This document shows positions 23,323 through 24,426 of a stretch of DNA of 24,426 nt, piece after piece. The stretch comes from Candidatus Delongbacteria bacterium (GTDB lineage Bacteria; UBA4055), in the NCBI GenBank assembly GCA_016937995.1, contig JAFGVM010000075.1, positions 1-24,426 of the forward strand, read 5' to 3'. Below the pieces are notes generated by a model. That model saw nothing but the letters and a program-made list of their open reading frames with translations, had not been told where the DNA came from and made no database searches. How positions within the stretch are numbered: position 1 is the first letter of the stretch; every line of letters starts with the position of its first letter. A program made the translations under genes and the position numbers.

Positions 23323-23513
23323 TTTTTCCGTTATTGTTCGTTGACATAGCACTATAAATATCGTATATTATACGAGTTATAAAATAAAATATAAACGCAT
23401 AATAATTTGAAATAGGGAGAAAAAATATCAAAACAGTTCGAAAAATAGCATTTTTAGTGCAAAAAATTGAATGCTTAAATAGCATATATTTTGATATTTG
23501 AAAGATAAATGAT
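23323..23513 (+). promoter_or_regulatory. CRISPR leader
   Basis: This is the 191-bp AT-rich non-coding stretch between cas4 and the first repeat. TTGACA (23341-23346) and TATATT (23364-23369) are separated by 17 bp, a near-consensus promoter directed into the array. A perfect dyad CGTATA-T-TATACG (23362-23374) overlaps the -10. Two direct copies of AAATAGCAT (23443-23451 and 23477-23485) and an inverted AGCATT/AATGCT pair lie nearer the first repeat and may be integration or leader motifs. The expected transcript leader is about 135 nt. Position beside cas4 and the promoter direction mark this as the end where new spacers enter. Confidence 0.8.
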
Positions 23514-24426
23514 CTTCGAGTCCAGAATCCACTAAAACAAGGATTGAAACTACAGGATTTTAGCCTTGTTATACTCCATGTCCGCTCTTCGAGTCCAGAA
23601 TCCACTAAAACAAGGATTGAAACCGGCGAAAAATTATCGGATACTTTCGAGGAGCTGGACTTCGAGTCCAGAATCCACTAAAACAAGGATTGAAACCAGT
23701 ATTCACCGTGCCTGATGCAAACCTGCAACACCGCTTCGAGTCCAGAATCCACTAAAACAAGGATTGAAACTGGCTGATTATTAACGAACTTGTACCTTTT
23801 TGAGCTCTTCGAGTCCAGAATCCACTAAAACAAGGATTGAAACTCTCCTCTTCGAGGATTTTTTACATTTCTTATTTTCTTCGAGTCCAGAATCCACTAA
23901 AACAAGGATTGAAACCCGTCTCGACCCAGCCATAAGAAATAAAATCTTTTCTTCGAGTCCAGAATCCACTAAAACAAGGATTGAAACCTAAGGATGGTGG
24001 AGTTATTGTATGGGTGGTTGGAGACTTCGAGTCCAGAATCCACTAAAACAAGGATTGAAACTAGCAAATGGTTTAAAATTTCTATATTCAACACTTCTTC
24101 GAGTCCAGAATCCACTAAAACAAGGATTGAAACACTTGAGGTATAACCACCTTTATTTCTTCTTTTACACTTCGAGTCCAGAATCCACTAAAACAAGGAT
24201 TGAAACAAGGCATCGTATTCTTCTTGTGATATATCATTGTGCTTCGAGTCCAGAATCCACTAAAACAAGGATTGAAACTTGTGGAATTGTTGACATCATT
24301 GCATATTATCAGTCTTCGAGTCCAGAATCCACTAAAACAAGGATTGAAACATGACTGCGTCTTTGTCCATGTCGTCATTTACATCAATCTTCGAGTCCAG
24401 AATCCACTAAAACAAGGATTGAAACA
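23514..24426 (+). CRISPR. Type I-B CRISPR array, 13 repeats and 12 spacers in view, continuing past the edge
   Basis: The repeat is 37 nt, beginning CTTCGAGTCC and ending AAGGATTGAAAC. All thirteen copies look identical. They start at 23514, 23587, 23660, 23734, 23807, 23879, 23951, 24025, 24097, 24170, 24242, 24314 and 24389. Spacers are 36, 36, 37, 36, 35, 35, 37, 35, 36, 35, 35 and 38 nt and all differ. AATCC (repeat 13-17) and GGATT (28-32) can form a 5-bp stem. Cas6 cutting would leave the 8-nt handle ATTGAAAC, typical for type I-B, so the array is read on the + strand from the leader. The last repeat ends at 24425 with no degeneration, so the array extends beyond the window. Confidence 0.98.

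Noticed and set aside
23844-23878. CTTCGAG inside spacer 5, like the start of the repeat
   Set aside because: Only seven bases match, and flanking bases do not continue the repeat; probably chance and not a partial repeat.
23781-24378. Forward and reverse frames across the CRISPR array
   Set aside because: They are repeat translations produced by the array and not genes.

Overview
The window is AT-rich DNA from a bacterium, very probably an uncultivated diderm. The evidence is an intact division and cell-wall (dcw) string, a DnaE-type replicase with a complete PHP domain, and an exported MltB-like lytic transglycosylase. The phylum cannot be fixed from this sequence alone. An FCB-type or Cloacimonadota/Delongbacteria-like lineage would fit the composition and gene content, but that is a guess.

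Region 1 (1-6399) is a tightly packed + strand operon: the tail of ftsW, then murC, murB, ftsQ, ftsA, ftsZ, an unrecognised 160-residue protein and a QueD/6-pyruvoyl-tetrahydropterin synthase homologue. MurC and MurB make peptidoglycan precursors, while FtsW, FtsQ, FtsA and FtsZ build the divisome. Region 2 (6400-11523) holds an intergenic stretch with an imperfect inverted repeat, then dnaE and an mltB-like gene followed by a weak hairpin.

Region 3 (about 11670-24426) is a complete type I-B CRISPR-Cas locus on the + strand. The order is cas6, a Schlafen/AlbA_2-HATPase protein translationally coupled to cas6, a 42-bp tandem repeat block, a 55-codon ORF, cas8b (with an internal in-frame start for a Cas11b-like small subunit), cas7, cas5, cas3, a DUF6933-like protein, cas1, cas2, cas4, a leader with a near-consensus promoter, and a CRISPR array. 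The array has 13 identical 37-nt repeats and 12 spacers in view and runs off the right edge. Cas6 processes crRNA; Cas8b, Cas11b, Cas7 and Cas5 form Cascade; Cas3 degrades the target; Cas1, Cas2 and Cas4 acquire spacers. Catalytic motifs look intact throughout.

The most unusual part is the accessory material in the CRISPR locus. The AlbA_2/HATPase gene sits between cas6 and cas8b. The repeat block just after it contains seven direct copies of TTATACGAA at alternating 22/20-bp spacing. The core TTATACGA recurs inside a perfect dyad over the predicted -10 box of the CRISPR leader. This suggests a shared DNA-binding protein acting on both the operon and the array, which is a hypothesis. The interference genes cas8b to cas3 also differ in composition (few GATC sites) from the housekeeping and adaptation genes.
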